From assembly GCF_029892065.1 (NCBI RefSeq), contig NZ_CP120374.1:1426001-1490000 (forward strand): DNA of 64,000 bases, in the 5' to 3' direction. Positions 1-8,034 of this stretch are shown here, in pieces. A model generated the notes under the pieces. That model searched no databases. It worked only from the letters and a program-made list of their open reading frames with translations, and was not told the origin of the DNA. The position numbers and the translations under genes are program-made. Numbering within the stretch: position 1 is the stretch's first letter; each line of letters begins with the position of its first letter. The stretch is from Sinorhizobium garamanticum. Its GTDB lineage: Bacteria > Pseudomonadota > Alphaproteobacteria > Rhizobiales > Rhizobiaceae.

Positions 1-805
1 CCTCGGTCGCGCGTTCGAAGCTGAAGCGCGTCGCTTTCGGACATTTTATGTACCTTTCCCAAACACCGCTGAAAAAGCTCATGGGAATGCCTAGCAGTAT
101 GCTTTTGGCTGCCGCTGGACTGGCGCTGAAAATTGTCTTGCCCAGGAATGTGCGAAGAACCAACGCACGGTCCAGTTCGATCGAGCGGTCAATGAACGTG
201 GCGTAGACCAGATCAAATAGATCGTGGGAATGGCGACGTTGGATAAGGCATTTCAATTTGCTAGCAACCACCTCCTCCAGAGCCATGCAGGTAATGTCGG
301 CAGTACAAGCGCCTGCATCGGAGTACGGATGGATGAGCTTGCGTGTGGTGGCGGGTAAATAAAGTCGGTCTAAGCCTGTCATATCGACTTTGATACTGAT
401 GGTCAGATCGTCTTGCTTGCCGAAGAAGTCCGTGAAATACACGCGCCCCTTGTAGGAACGTCGTGTCTTGTCCACCATCGGACCAGGCTCAAATGTATTC
501 CGGTTTATCAGAAACTCGACGCCACATGCCGCCTGTGCTTCGCGGCAAGCATTATTAATCTCTTTAGCAGTCCGCTCCACGTCGACGGCATCACTGACGG
601 AAAAGTCCAAATCGGCAGAGAACCGCGTATCGGGATAATACGCCTTGCGTAGGCAGTTGCCGCCTTTGAACACGACGCGCGCGCGAAGAAAATCATTCTC
701 GTATATCGACTTCAGCAGCCAACCGAAGACGTAATCCCGCTCGACATTCGGATGATGAATGTCGAATTCCAATGCTTTGGCTTTTATTTCATCCTGATCG
801 ATCAT
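1..805 (-). CDS. AbiEii/AbiGii-type nucleotidyltransferase toxin, 3' end outside the window
   Basis: The reading frame opens at the ATG at 803-805 and runs leftward without a stop to the window edge, so the C-terminus is missing (about 268 codons visible). Near residue 40 is the family's nucleotidyltransferase motif FKGGNCLRKAYYP, followed by TRFSADLDFSV with the metal-binding D-x-D pair; further on comes the second family signature LEEVVASKLKCLIQRR followed by HDLFDL. In AbiE systems this protein is the toxin of a type IV toxin-antitoxin pair that causes phage abortive infection. The partner antitoxin is normally encoded just upstream and co-transcribed; here the upstream frame closes with a TGA overlapping the toxin ATG, but only short broken frames are visible. 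The family assignment is firm; defence activity is inferred. Confidence 0.85.
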   Translation of the reverse strand, partial: MIDQDEIKAKALEFDIHHPNVERDYVFGWLLKSIYENDFLRARVVFKGGNCLRKAYYPDTRFSADLDFSVSDAVDVERTAKEINNACREAQAACGVEFLINRNTFEPGPMVDKTRRSYKGRVYFTDFFGKQDDLTISIKVDMTGLDRLYLPATTRKLIHPYSDAGACTADITCMALEEVVASKLKCLIQRRHSHDLFDLVYATFIDRSIELDRALVLRTFLGKTIFSASPAAAKSILLGIPMSFFSGVWERYIKCPKATRFSFERATE

Positions 806-1447
806 TGCGCCAACATACTTATTTTTGGGCAAATATGTCGAGGATGATGGTCAGTAATCACCAGCAATGTGCGGCTTTTAAGGTTCGGACTCTTGAGACT
901 GCCATAAGATGGTCAAGGCCCCCCCGGTGAACACTATTTGAGAGACATCACCGATGGCCGTTTCTGAGAGGCGGCTCGGCTAAGCTCAATGACCGATATG
1001 GGGCGCGTTGCCGTTGGGCAGTACAGGGCCGACAGCGGACCGGCGGACCGGCGGCTGTTAGGACCGGATCGCCGAAAGCTGCCGTCCATTCACATCGAGC
1101 AGTTGACTGTTGATCGAATGATCGGCCCAGACCGCTAGCCGACTGGCAGCCTCTACTAAATAGCGTTTAGGGTAACGACCGCTTAGGGAGGCGATGAGGG
1201 GTGGGCCCGAGTTGAAATTAGAGATCGTGGCCGCGGTTATGGTTGGAGGTAGCGATCTGGCGATGGGCCTGATCGCCACGGGCGCGGCAAAGCCGCAGCC
1301 GCGCGGTCGAGCCAAATCCCATCTAGTTTCGTAGATTAGGGGCGCGACCTTTTTGGTAGCGGTGACGTGTGAATGGGCGCGCGAGACTGTATATAGATAA
1401 GGCGGCGCGCAACCGCCGATCAAAGTGCGAGCGAACAGGCGGTAGCG
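806..1447. other. Intergenic region between toxin and HEPN gene, with possible antitoxin remnant
   Basis: No convincing intact gene is seen. On the minus strand just upstream of the AbiEii start, a frame closes at a TGA overlapping the toxin ATG, as expected for a coupled antitoxin, but it is interrupted after about 36 codons. A neighbouring minus frame around 895-980 reads protein-like (for example GDVSQIVFTGGALTILW) before its own stop. Together these may be a frameshifted AbiEi-like antitoxin end, but this is tentative. The right part presumably carries the promoter of the HEPN gene. Confidence 0.3.
1026..1040. repeat. 15-bp direct repeat, copy 1, left of HEPN gene
   Basis: GGGCCGACAGCGGAC occurs here and again, in the same orientation, at 3045-3059. 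The two copies bracket the HEPN gene and its upstream region. The bases on either side of the two copies do not match. Confidence 0.7.
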
Positions 1448-3043
1448 ATGGATGACGACGAAAGTGCGAGCGGCAAGTTCTCCGGCGACAAGCTCTGGAA
1501 ACTCGCGCGCGGCGAACCGCTGACGGCTGCCGAAGAGATCGCACGCGGCGGGCGCGAGCTCACGACCGAGCGCCTCGCCCGCGAGTATCTGGAGTCACCG
1601 TCGGTCAAAATGGCGCGGGAGCTTTGCGATTCCCCGGCGGCAAAGCTTGCCCGCGATTACGCCAACTCCCCTGCGCAGCAACTCGGCAAGCGGGTCGCAC
1701 TCGGGCTTAATCCGGCCTTTGGAGCGGCCGAGACCGCGCGCATGGAAGCGATGCGCAAGGTGCTGGAACCGTCTATGGCACTGGCGGCGAAGCTAAATGC
1801 GATCCAGCCATTGGCAATCGACCATGCCAGGCTCGCCTCGATCGGCGCGATCATGCCGTCGATTGAACCCAAGGTGATTTCGGCGATCCAAGGCGTGCAG
1901 CCGCTCAAGATCGATTCGTCGTTGGCGAGCGCCGTCAGCCAGGTGCAGCGGACGCTCGAAGAGGCAATGGCGCCGCTCGGCGGCATCGGATCGGCGATCA
2001 AGCAGTTCGAACAGCAGCACCGTGCCGTCCAGAAATCGCTGCTCGCCTCACTTGCCGGGCCGTTCGGTGACATCGCCAAGACCTCGCAATGGGCGAACAC
2101 GCTCGGCCGGATCGACACCCCCGATATCACCAAACTGCTCGGCGGGGGACTTGGCACGGCGATCGACGACATGCGCGGCGCAATCGCCAAGAACTTCATC
2201 GGCTCGGCCGCGCTCGATCAGGCCAAGATGAGCGCGATGCTTGGGCTGACCGCCCGGTTCGAAGCACATTTCGCGGCGACCCAGCTCAAAATGTCGGCGC
2301 TCGCGGGGATCGGCGAAGCGTTCGACCGGCGCAGCCATTTCCAGCTCGACGCCTATCATTCGCTGTTCGGCGAATGGCGCACGCGCGTCGATCTGCCGGA
2401 AAATTTCTGGCGCGACGGGCGCGTGCGCAAGCGCATGTACCGCGAGGCCGAGGTCGATGAAGGGCTGATCGTCGCCCAGCCCGGCATGGCGCTCGAGATC
2501 ATGATCGAGAGCGGGCTGACAGCCGGGCTTCGCTCCGAGGCCAACGCCGTGGCGGTGGTGACGCTTGGCGAAGTATCGATGACCGTGCGGTCGCGCGGCA
2601 CCAGCAAGGATGCCTATGCGCTGGTCGGGCGGTTCGAGCAGGAGCTGCGCGCCTATGTCGAGCGCAAGCTCGAAGAGCGCTTCGGTCCCGACTGGTTCAA
2701 GCTGCGCGCGTCGAACCTGATCGGCAAGGCAAAGGAGATCCGCAAGGCGGCGATGGCGCGCGGTGAAGCCTTTGTCCCCCTCGTCCATTTCACCGAACTG
2801 GGTGAGCTGTCGGGAATCATCCAGAGCACAAAGAACTGGGATGACGTGTTCGGCGATGTGTTCGTCGAGAAGACCGAGTTCGACCATGATATGCAGAAGC
2901 TGATCGCGGTCCGGCGTCCGACAATGCACATGCGCCGGATCGATGGCGTGCGCCTCGTCGAAGTGATCTGCGTGGTTCAGCGGCTGTCCGAACAGATGGC
3001 GGACGATGGCGCGTGGAAGCTCGCCGCCGAATCCGACCGTTAG
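1448..3043 (+). CDS. Large protein with C-terminal Swt1-like HEPN domain
   Basis: 531 residues. The last 150 residues resemble the Swt1-type HEPN fold: YVERKLEERFGPDWF, then a hydrophobic segment with HFTELGELSGII, then VRRPTMHMR, which matches the R-x4-H signature used by HEPN ribonucleases. The N-terminal half is unusual: residues about 40-80 hold three imperfect repeats of the form LAREYLESP / MARELCDSP / LARDYANSP, and residues 110-165 repeat IQPLAID...LAS as VQPLKIDSSLAS, giving a long, mostly helical and probably coiled lead-in. The gene converges with the helicase of the Gabija-like pair (72 bases apart) and sits in a defence cluster, so an RNase acting in anti-phage defence is likely but unproven. 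The start was chosen as the first ATG; it has no strong Shine-Dalgarno. A 15-bp direct repeat flanks the gene. Confidence 0.7.
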   Translation: MDDDESASGKFSGDKLWKLARGEPLTAAEEIARGGRELTTERLAREYLESPSVKMARELCDSPAAKLARDYANSPAQQLGKRVALGLNPAFGAAETARMEAMRKVLEPSMALAAKLNAIQPLAIDHARLASIGAIMPSIEPKVISAIQGVQPLKIDSSLASAVSQVQRTLEEAMAPLGGIGSAIKQFEQQHRAVQKSLLASLAGPFGDIAKTSQWANTLGRIDTPDITKLLGGGLGTAIDDMRGAIAKNFIGSAALDQAKMSAMLGLTARFEAHFAATQLKMSALAGIGEAFDRRSHFQLDAYHSLFGEWRTRVDLPENFWRDGRVRKRMYREAEVDEGLIVAQPGMALEIMIESGLTAGLRSEANAVAVVTLGEVSMTVRSRGTSKDAYALVGRFEQELRAYVERKLEERFGPDWFKLRASNLIGKAKEIRKAAMARGEAFVPLVHFTELGELSGIIQSTKNWDDVFGDVFVEKTEFDHDMQKLIAVRRPTMHMRRIDGVRLVEVICVVQRLSEQMADDGAWKLAAESDR

Positions 3044-3044
3044 C

Positions 3045-3059
3045 GGGCCGACAGCGGAC
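3045..3059. repeat. 15-bp direct repeat, copy 2, right of HEPN gene
   Basis: Second copy of GGGCCGACAGCGGAC, starting two bases after the HEPN stop codon. With the copy at 1026-1040 it brackets about 2 kb. Confidence 0.7.
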
Positions 3060-3114
3060 AGGTTGCTTTCGGACGGTGGGAATAGGGAAGCGGCCGATCG
3101 AGCCGCGACGGCAG

Positions 3115-5049
3115 CTAAGCGAGCGCGTCCTGCGAGAGGATATCCGCTTCCGAGAAGAGCCCGAGCCCGCGAATATGCGCTATCGCCGCTGCGGGATCGG
3201 CCACGAAAAGAACGACCGCCAGGTCTTGCCGAGCACGTGTGCAGCAAACGTAGAAGAGCCGCCTCGTTCGCTCGACGCTGCTTTCACCGCCTTCCTCCAG
3301 CGTCTTTTTGTCCCGCGCGGAAAGCTCCTTAAGCCCAAAGTATTTTTCATAGGAGAATTGAAAGTGCGTGCCTTCGTCGTCGTCGAGGACAACAAGCACG
3401 CGATCAAACTCAGCGCCCTTCACGCCTTGCTGGGTAGAGAAAGGCGACTCCTCGTTGACGTAAGCCTGATAAGGACGGAGCTGATTGGCCGGGCACGCGA
3501 GGAACGCGGCCATCGAATTGATCTCGTTTGAAGGATCTTCCTCCCCCTCCGCTTCACCGTCTTCGTTCTCTTCGGCTTCGGGTTCGTTCGCCGCGACATC
3601 TTCAAGGTAAGCGGACAGGCGGGGGTCAAACGCCACCAAACAGCTTTCTTTGGCAAGCATCAACACGTCACGGATGGTCGCCTGCGATTCCGGCCCCATC
3701 AGCTCACCGATCTGATTACTCACAGCCTGAAGTTGATTGAGGCGCTCGGCGACGTTCACTCCTTGCAGGTTGGCCTTCACGAGCAGCGGTGAATGGAGGC
3801 GAAGCAGTCGCATCGTATCGAAGTCTCGCCCGTCGCGGACAGCCTCCGCAAGCGGCAGGAGAAACGAAACCAAGGGTCGCAACGGCCAAGCCGTCGCGTC
3901 CAGAAATCCATTTTTGAAAGCGTCCGGCGCCCTATCGTTGAACGCTGCGTAGAGGTCTCCGAAACCCAATCGCTTCGCCGCCATGCGATGCACGATCACC
4001 AGCATTTTCACCGGATCGTTCTCGGCTACGGGCTGCCACATCTCGTCATTGTTTGCCTTGGCAACCCACGTCCGAACTTGCGCCACGCGTTCGTCGCGAT
4101 GAGCGTCGGTCGGCAGGACGAACAGTCGCGCCGTGCCTACGAACGGCACCTCCTGCTCGCCTTCTTTCTTCTTCCGGCCGCCGACCTGAACCAGATCGTC
4201 GCCGTCACGCCGGATAGCGTTCGCGAGATTCAATACCGTGGTCGGCGAACGGAAGTTTTCCGGCTTGGGGATCGCCCGCCAACCGTCAGGTTTCGGAACC
4301 GTGCCGATGCCGGTGGGATAAATGCGCTGCATCGGGTCGCCGAAGAACCCCAGGCAAAAGCGGGCCTGCTCCTGCTGCTGGACCGCCATCAAGGCTTCGA
4401 CGACGACGGGAAAGGTATCCTGGCTCTCATCCACGAAAACGAACGGAAATTGCTGCGCGACGAGAGTTCGGAAAAGCGGGCGATGGATCATCAACTGCGA
4501 AGCCATCTTGATGATGTCGTCGTGGCCGAGGATGCCCTTCGCGTAATCACTTCCGGTTCCATAAGTGAAGGTACGAACCCGAGTGATAGCCTCGCGCTGC
4601 TGCTCGTAACGCACGATATCGCGGGCGTTCTTGTCCCGCGTTTTCTGCTGAACGCGAGGGCCAAAATTGGCGGCGGCGCGCTGCAATTCACCGATCCGCT
4701 CATCGATCCTGGTCGCGACCCAAGCGGCGATATCTTGCTGGAAGCCGCGCGCGATCGACCAAAGGAAACTATGGATCGTGGAGACGTGAACGAGGGGGTT
4801 ATTCCCCACGTCCGCCCAAATCTCCGCGGCGGCGATCTCAGTATAGGTGATGCAAGCCACGCGCTGCCTGCGTAGCCGCAAACGCTCGCCGTGGATGGCG
4901 AGGATCGAGGCGAGCCCCTTGATCAGCGACGTGGTTTTGCCCGAACCCGCCCCGGCGACCATGTTGAAGCTGGTCGGCGGCTGCGTTTCCAGGCAGTGCC
5001 GAAGATCTACGTCGGCCTGCGTATCGGGCTGTTGCGCGCGGCTACTCAC
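3115..5049 (-). CDS. UvrD/Rep-family helicase, GajB-like partner of the OLD nuclease
   Basis: 644 residues, starting at a GTG (5047-5049) behind GGAGCCGGGG in the end of the upstream gene. Superfamily 1 helicase motifs are complete: Walker A VAGAGSGKTT at residues 31-40, Walker B FVFVDESQDT, a GDPMQRIY motif III, QGVKGAEFDRVLVVLDD (motif V) and YVCCTRARQDLAVV (motif VI). An acidic stretch (rich in Glu) lies before the last motifs. The gene overlaps the OLD nuclease gene by 8 bases, so the two are translationally coupled. OLD nuclease plus UvrD-like helicase is the composition of Gabija (GajA/GajB); GajB is usually shorter, about 500 residues, so this is a larger variant. It probably senses or processes DNA ends during phage infection; that role is inferred from context. 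Confidence 0.85.
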   Translation of the reverse strand: MSSRAQQPDTQADVDLRHCLETQPPTSFNMVAGAGSGKTTSLIKGLASILAIHGERLRLRRQRVACITYTEIAAAEIWADVGNNPLVHVSTIHSFLWSIARGFQQDIAAWVATRIDERIGELQRAAANFGPRVQQKTRDKNARDIVRYEQQREAITRVRTFTYGTGSDYAKGILGHDDIIKMASQLMIHRPLFRTLVAQQFPFVFVDESQDTFPVVVEALMAVQQQEQARFCLGFFGDPMQRIYPTGIGTVPKPDGWRAIPKPENFRSPTTVLNLANAIRRDGDDLVQVGGRKKKEGEQEVPFVGTARLFVLPTDAHRDERVAQVRTWVAKANNDEMWQPVAENDPVKMLVIVHRMAAKRLGFGDLYAAFNDRAPDAFKNGFLDATAWPLRPLVSFLLPLAEAVRDGRDFDTMRLLRLHSPLLVKANLQGVNVAERLNQLQAVSNQIGELMGPESQATIRDVLMLAKESCLVAFDPRLSAYLEDVAANEPEAEENEDGEAEGEEDPSNEINSMAAFLACPANQLRPYQAYVNEESPFSTQQGVKGAEFDRVLVVLDDDEGTHFQFSYEKYFGLKELSARDKKTLEEGGESSVERTRRLFYVCCTRARQDLAVVLFVADPAAAIAHIRGLGLFSEADILSQDALA

Positions 5050-7330
5050 CGACCCCGGCTCCTTCCATTTCGGCCTCTACTTCCAGATCAACCTGTGCCT
5101 TGAGCCAAATGAGACCGTCGCGAATGTACGCCGGAACCTGCCACTCTTCCGGTCGGGCCGTAAGCACCCCAAGGGCGAACTTGGTCTTGTCGAACTTGTC
5201 GCCGCTGACCCGCTTGTGAAGCCCCACCGCCAGCGCCGCAGGATCAGCCAGTGCACCGCGTAAGCGGAGACCCAATTTCCTTTGTTCTGCGCTCTGGCAC
5301 CAGTCGGCGTTCTCGAGCCCGAAGGCTTCTTCCAAAGTCCGCCCGGCCAGTTCGGCGTTATGACCATTCCATACGACCGGCACGGGCGTCTGATAAGCAA
5401 CCCGGACGCGGGTCGTCCCGTCCGCCGGGGTTTCTTTTTCCTGCTCCGTCGCCGCGAATAGATCGTCGATCGACTGCTTTGCGGGAAGCCATTTCACGAG
5501 AGTCTGGTTGGAAGTGACCGCCCCGACCACACCGGGCAGGCATTTCTTACCGTAGCGTCGGGCGGGCACAGGGTCGGCGCCTTCGCCAGCCGGTGCGGGC
5601 AGAGCAACACCGCCCAACAACGCCTCTTGGTTATCAACGGCTTCCGCTTCTACTTCGACCTCAAGTTCGTCATCGTCATCATCATCGCCATCATGGTCGG
5701 CAGGCAACAGGGTAACGCTGTCCACGTCGGTGATAATCAACGTGACGATCCCAAGGAATTCAATCAGCGATTTGAATTTGTGACCGAAGGCGCCGCCAAC
5801 CTCAAGAATGCAGATGCAGGAGGATCTTAGCGATGTCGCGGCTTTCGAAATCATGATGGGAAGCAGCAATCGCTCGACGTTGCCCTCCACGAGCACGGCG
5901 GCATCCGAGAAAAATAAATCGCAGTGGGTGAGCTTCAGATACCGTTGCAGAAAATCGCGATGCTCTGTTTCCTGCGCGTAGAACGCGGAGAGGTTGAGCA
6001 CTTCGGTGACCTGATCGTTTCCGACCAGGTCGCGCCGGAAGTAACGGATCGGCTGAAAGCCGCGCTCGTACAGGACGTGCGGCGAGTGCGTTGTAATGAC
6101 CGCTTGGCTGGCGAATGATCCCCCGGCCTCACCCGGTATGACCAGCAAATCGAGAATGTTGCGAATGAACACCTGCTGGAGTTGCGCATGTAGGTGCGCC
6201 TCGGGCTCCTCGATGAAAATGAGATGGAGGGGGGCGCGCTTCTCCTCTTCGGCCTTCCAGCGCTCCTGAAGGTCGAGCACTTCGACCACCATATAAATCA
6301 GGTTTTTGAAGCCAAGCCCGTTGTAGGTATCGGGCAGCATGATCGTATGCGCGCCTTCGCCCACGATGTAGTGGACGCGTGCGTCCTGCGCCATGATGGA
6401 CGCGGGGTTCAGGGCCGACTTGATTTCGAGCCGTGGGTTATTGATGCCGGGATAACCCAAGCGTCCCAATCGTTCCAACGTGTCCTTGAAAACTTCCGCG
6501 AGATGATTGTCGAGGCCCACCTCAGACTCGAACAATGCTTTGAGCGCCTGATGGTCGTCCTGACGCTGATCGAGATTGCGCTGATAGAAGCGACTTAGGC
6601 GCTTAGACAAATCCTCCGAACGGCCGCCACCGCCGGACACCGTTGATGGGTCCGCGAGGTGCCTCTGCGCGTTCAGAAAATCGACCTTGATGAGCGATCT
6701 CAGCACGGCAGCGCCGCCCGATTCGTGGCCCAGAGGCAGCGGCTGATATCCTTCCACCGCCCGAAACTTCGGATCAAACTGCGTGTGATCGAGGACGAAG
6801 TAGCGCAGCTCGTATTCGCGTCTCAGCTCCTCAAGAAGGTAAGCCGATAGCGATTTCGGCCAAGGCACATAATCGCCCGCGCCACCGACCAGCGCCGCCG
6901 CCTTCGCCCGGCCATCATCACGGGCGGCGCGGTAACGCTGGATCATTTCGGCGATGTTTTTCGGCGCCAGTTCTACGCGGATGCCAACCAGCGTTCCAGC
7001 CCAAGCGGTCGAAGGCAGAATGGGTATAACAAGATAGAGGTCTTCCGCTCCTACCTCGAACCAAAGGTCGAGTGAGACGGTAGGAAACTCTGCCTCGGCG
7101 ATCTCGCCCTCTCGTTCGCCGATCTCATCCAGCAACGGCCAGACATGCGAGCTGAAATCATACAGCGAGAAGGCATCTTTGCCACCGGAGAGAAACATCT
7201 GCATCGCCTGCGTGGCAGATGTTTTTCCGCTGTTGTTCGCCCCAACGAAAATGGAGATGTCGGATGCAAGCTCGACATGCACGTCCCGAAGTCGGCGGAA
7301 ATTCCGAAGCCGATAGGAATGTAGGTGCAT
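5042..7330 (-). CDS. OLD-family ATP-dependent nuclease with TOPRIM domain, GajA-like
   Basis: 762 residues from the ATG at 7328-7330, chosen because TGGGGGGAAC precedes it and the protein then begins with the usual strand MHLHSYRLRNFRRL; an upstream in-frame start would add 20 unlikely residues. ABC-type ATPase parts: Walker A GANNSGKTS at 30-38, Walker B LIFIEEPEAHLH, and the H-loop ITTHSPHVL. The TOPRIM nuclease follows: VLVEGNVERLLLPIM carries the catalytic Glu and TLIITDVDSV the D-x-D. After it comes an odd run of consecutive Asp and Glu residues (from about HDGDDDDDDELEVEVE), likely a flexible acidic insert. The gene overlaps the helicase downstream by 8 bases. This pairing marks a class 2 OLD nuclease of Gabija type, which nicks phage DNA in characterised systems; activity here is inferred. 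Confidence 0.87.
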   Translation of the reverse strand: MHLHSYRLRNFRRLRDVHVELASDISIFVGANNSGKTSATQAMQMFLSGGKDAFSLYDFSSHVWPLLDEIGEREGEIAEAEFPTVSLDLWFEVGAEDLYLVIPILPSTAWAGTLVGIRVELAPKNIAEMIQRYRAARDDGRAKAAALVGGAGDYVPWPKSLSAYLLEELRREYELRYFVLDHTQFDPKFRAVEGYQPLPLGHESGGAAVLRSLIKVDFLNAQRHLADPSTVSGGGGRSEDLSKRLSRFYQRNLDQRQDDHQALKALFESEVGLDNHLAEVFKDTLERLGRLGYPGINNPRLEIKSALNPASIMAQDARVHYIVGEGAHTIMLPDTYNGLGFKNLIYMVVEVLDLQERWKAEEEKRAPLHLIFIEEPEAHLHAQLQQVFIRNILDLLVIPGEAGGSFASQAVITTHSPHVLYERGFQPIRYFRRDLVGNDQVTEVLNLSAFYAQETEHRDFLQRYLKLTHCDLFFSDAAVLVEGNVERLLLPIMISKAATSLRSSCICILEVGGAFGHKFKSLIEFLGIVTLIITDVDSVTLLPADHDGDDDDDDELEVEVEAEAVDNQEALLGGVALPAPAGEGADPVPARRYGKKCLPGVVGAVTSNQTLVKWLPAKQSIDDLFAATEQEKETPADGTTRVRVAYQTPVPVVWNGHNAELAGRTLEEAFGLENADWCQSAEQRKLGLRLRGALADPAALAVGLHKRVSGDKFDKTKFALGVLTARPEEWQVPAYIRDGLIWLKAQVDLEVEAEMEGAGVGE

Positions 7331-8034
7331 CGTGTTCCCCCCAGGATGGAGACTTCTGGCTGACAACCCGTTTGTGAATCGTAAACACACACCGTTCCGG
7401 CGGTTGAATCTGAGAGGTCGGGCTGTCGCCGGTTTCTAATACAGCTCATGAGCGTCCGCTTTCAGGACTCGAACGGCCGCGACTTAATGTCCGAGATGGG
7501 GCGCAAAGCGGCCATCCGATATGCCGCCGGCGAAGGTCAACAACGGTCAGGACGCCGGTTCAGGCTTTGCGGCGGAAAGGCAGAGATGAGCCAAGGGAGC
7601 CGTTCTTCACGAGCCCTGTGCAATGGCTTGTTGCGAGGATGTTCACGTTCTGGGCCAAAAAGATCGCATAATCTATCGTCGGGAACTTGGCGACTGTGAG
7701 CGCTGTCACGCGATGCGCTGAGAAGAATTCGAATCGAACAGTGCTCGTATATCGTATATCTGATACGTGCCTAAAAGAAAGCGAGATCGCCTTTGCCTTA
7801 ATTATGGGAGGCGATGCCTTGGCAGACCACGTTCCCGTTCGCCTCCCGTGTCTCGAAAGCTTGAGCACGATTTGTTCATTCGACCCGCTCGGAATCCATA
7901 TGCAGCGGCCGAACCCATCCCGCCCTCGCGCCATTCGGCCGGATCAGCGCGCTTCGGATTGCCGGAGCCCATCCATGGGAGCAATATAAGCGAGACAGAA
8001 TATTCATCGGGTTGTCTGGGGGAACTCGGCGATC
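7331..8034. other. Intergenic region with a mosaic repeat copy; right edge of defence island
   Basis: No supported gene. The right part of the region holds a copy of a dispersed repeat (7591-7686) that is also found in the rhizobial-looking parts of the window. The left part (to about 7560) has the GC pattern of the defence genes. The boundary between imported island and host background may therefore lie near 7560. Confidence 0.4.
7591..7686 (+). repeat. Dispersed mosaic repeat, module A, copy 1
   Basis: The stretch ending AGATCGCATAATCTATCGTC is shared with copies at 18641-18734, 34291-34466, 47943-47978 and 63751-63860. The similarity to the 18641 copy extends over about 95 bases (both have AGCCGTTCTTCA near the left end and GGAAC at the right). 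Confidence 0.7.
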
